From: Bacteroidales bacterium UBA1216
GTDB taxonomy: Bacteria; Bacteroidota; Bacteroidia; Bacteroidales; Paludibacteraceae
Length of the DNA stretch: 43,485 nt
Assembly: GCA_002309255.1 (NCBI GenBank)
Contig: DBXI01000031.1
Location: 8,112 to 51,596, forward strand
Direction of reading: 5' to 3'
The first letter of the stretch is position 1. Each line of letters opens with the position of its first letter. Shown one piece after another: positions 42,686-43,485 of the stretch. The notes under the pieces are model-generated. The model had not been told where the DNA came from. It did not search any database and was given only the letters and a program-made list of their open reading frames with translations. A program made the position numbers and the translations under genes.

Positions 42686-42705
42686 ATCAGCCATGCATGG
42701 CTGAT
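42686..42705. promoter_or_regulatory. Perfect 20-bp palindrome in the dnaK leader
   Basis: ATCAGCCATG joined to CATGGCTGAT is a perfect 20-bp palindrome ending 31 nt before the dnaK ATG. It could be an operator or an mRNA hairpin. It differs from the CIRCE element. Confidence 0.55.
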
Positions 42706-42736
42706 ATAAACAAACGAAATTTAAAAACCTAAGAAT

Positions 42737-43485
42737 ATGAGTAAGATTATTGGAATTGACCTGGGAACAACAAACTCCTGCGTCGCAGTTATGGAAGGCA
42801 ATGAGCCTATTGTTATTGCTAACAGCGAAGGCAAGCGCACAACTCCTTCGGTGATCGGCTTTGTAGATGGTGGCGAGCGTAAGGTGGGTGATCCTGCCAA
42901 GCGTCAGGCTATCACAAACCCGACAAAAACCGTATATTCAATCAAGCGTTTCATGGGCGAGACCTACGACCGTCTGCAGGGCGAGATCGCACGTGTACCG
43001 TATAAGGTAGTCAAGGGCGACAACAACACCCCGCGTGTGGATATCGACGGACGTCTATATACGCCGCAAGAGATCTCGGCTATCATCCTTCAGAAGATGA
43101 AGAAGACCGCTGAAGATTATCTCGGCCAGGAGGTGACCGAAGCCGTTATCACCGTACCCGCCTACTTCAACGACTCGCAGCGTCAGGCTACCAAGGAAGC
43201 CGGTGAGATCGCCGGTCTGACGGTACGTCGTATCGTCAACGAGCCTACGGCAGCAGCCTTGGCTTACGGTCTGGATAAGTCCAACAAGGACATGAAGATT
43301 GTAGTCTTCGACTGCGGCGGTGGTACACACGATGTATCTGTCCTCGAGCTCGGCGACGGCGTATTTGAAGTAAAAGCTACCGATGGTGATACGCACCTTG
43401 GCGGTGACGACTTCGACCACCGTATTATCGACTGGCTTGTTCAGGAGTTCAAGAACGAGAACGGCGGTGCTGACCTCTCGAAAGA
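42737..43485 (+). CDS. dnaK: Chaperone DnaK (Hsp70), partial (C-terminus beyond window edge)
   Basis: The first 249 residues of DnaK. KIIGIDLGTTNSCVAVMEG is the phosphate-1 motif, ITVPAYFNDSQRQATKEAG and RIVNEPTAAALAYGLDK are nucleotide-binding blocks, and GDTHLGGDDFDHRI follows. The phosphate-2 motif reads FDCGGGTHDVS where most DnaKs have FDLGGGTFDVS, two substitutions beside the catalytic glycines. ATP-dependent folding chaperone working with DnaJ and GrpE, neither in view. Its upstream region is unlike that of the other genes here (sigma-54-like element, repeats, palindrome). Confidence 0.95.
   Translation, partial: MSKIIGIDLGTTNSCVAVMEGNEPIVIANSEGKRTTPSVIGFVDGGERKVGDPAKRQAITNPTKTVYSIKRFMGETYDRLQGEIARVPYKVVKGDNNTPRVDIDGRLYTPQEISAIILQKMKKTAEDYLGQEVTEAVITVPAYFNDSQRQATKEAGEIAGLTVRRIVNEPTAAALAYGLDKSNKDMKIVVFDCGGGTHDVSVLELGDGVFEVKATDGDTHLGGDDFDHRIIDWLVQEFKNENGGADLSK

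Noticed and set aside
42494..42694. 66-codon minus-strand frame in the dnaK upstream region
   Set aside because: It covers repeats and the sigma-54-like element; no start context or recognisable protein.

Overview
The window looks like chromosomal DNA of a Bacteroidales bacterium (Bacteroidota), probably host- or gut-associated; family cannot be fixed from sequence alone. The evidence is the promoter type (a -33 YTTG and a -7 TAnnTTTG box exactly 20 nt apart, at a dozen sites), an Mfa/FimA-type fimbrial operon, a type IX secretion C-terminal domain, MenA (menaquinone), a membrane-bound AraC-type regulator and Bacteroidota-type DnaK and MnmA.

Layout. 1-13.7 kb (all minus strand): a fimbrial locus. 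In transcription order it holds a membrane AraC-type regulator, a DUF3575/OmpA-like outer membrane protein, a fimbrillin (Mfa1-like), a FimB/Mfa2-like anchor, a second small fimbrial lipoprotein and a giant beta-helix surface protein that runs off the left edge (at least 2230 aa). The leader of this operon carries a run of nine G inside a short upstream ORF, so tract length would decide how that ORF relates to the first gene. 13.9-15.6 kb: umuDC with its own promoter and a perfect palindrome near the predicted transcription start. 15.9-22.0 kb (plus): a 1384-aa GLUG/repeat protein with a T9SS sorting domain, then an outer membrane barrel-OmpA-LysM protein, ending at a clear terminator.

22.1-32.3 kb: mostly housekeeping genes: CPBP protease, menA, a secreted beta-sandwich protein, a papain-fold peptidase, two sensor kinases, ispE, trmN and a His-rich membrane transporter. 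This 10-kb stretch, and apparently only this stretch, is peppered with seven clusters of degenerate 7-bp tandem repeats. Four lie in frame inside conserved genes (CPBP, ispE, trmN, an NtrY-like kinase). trmN also carries an inserted palindromic element. 32-35.4 kb: a secreted protein with a C-terminal cassette, preceded by an orphan copy of that cassette and followed by a 48-aa peptide gene, a terminator and a 140-bp MITE-like element with 24-bp inverted ends.

35.4-43.5 kb: mnmA, an M23 peptidase, a ROK sugar kinase, a polysaccharide deacetylase and pnuC (the last three overlapping or tightly packed), an outer membrane barrel protein, a DUF1846 protein, and the start of dnaK. The dnaK upstream region has a sigma-54-like element, TTTGGCAG repeats and a perfect 20-bp palindrome.

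No rRNA, tRNA, CRISPR array or intact transposase gene was seen. All functional assignments come from reading motifs by eye; no database search was possible.
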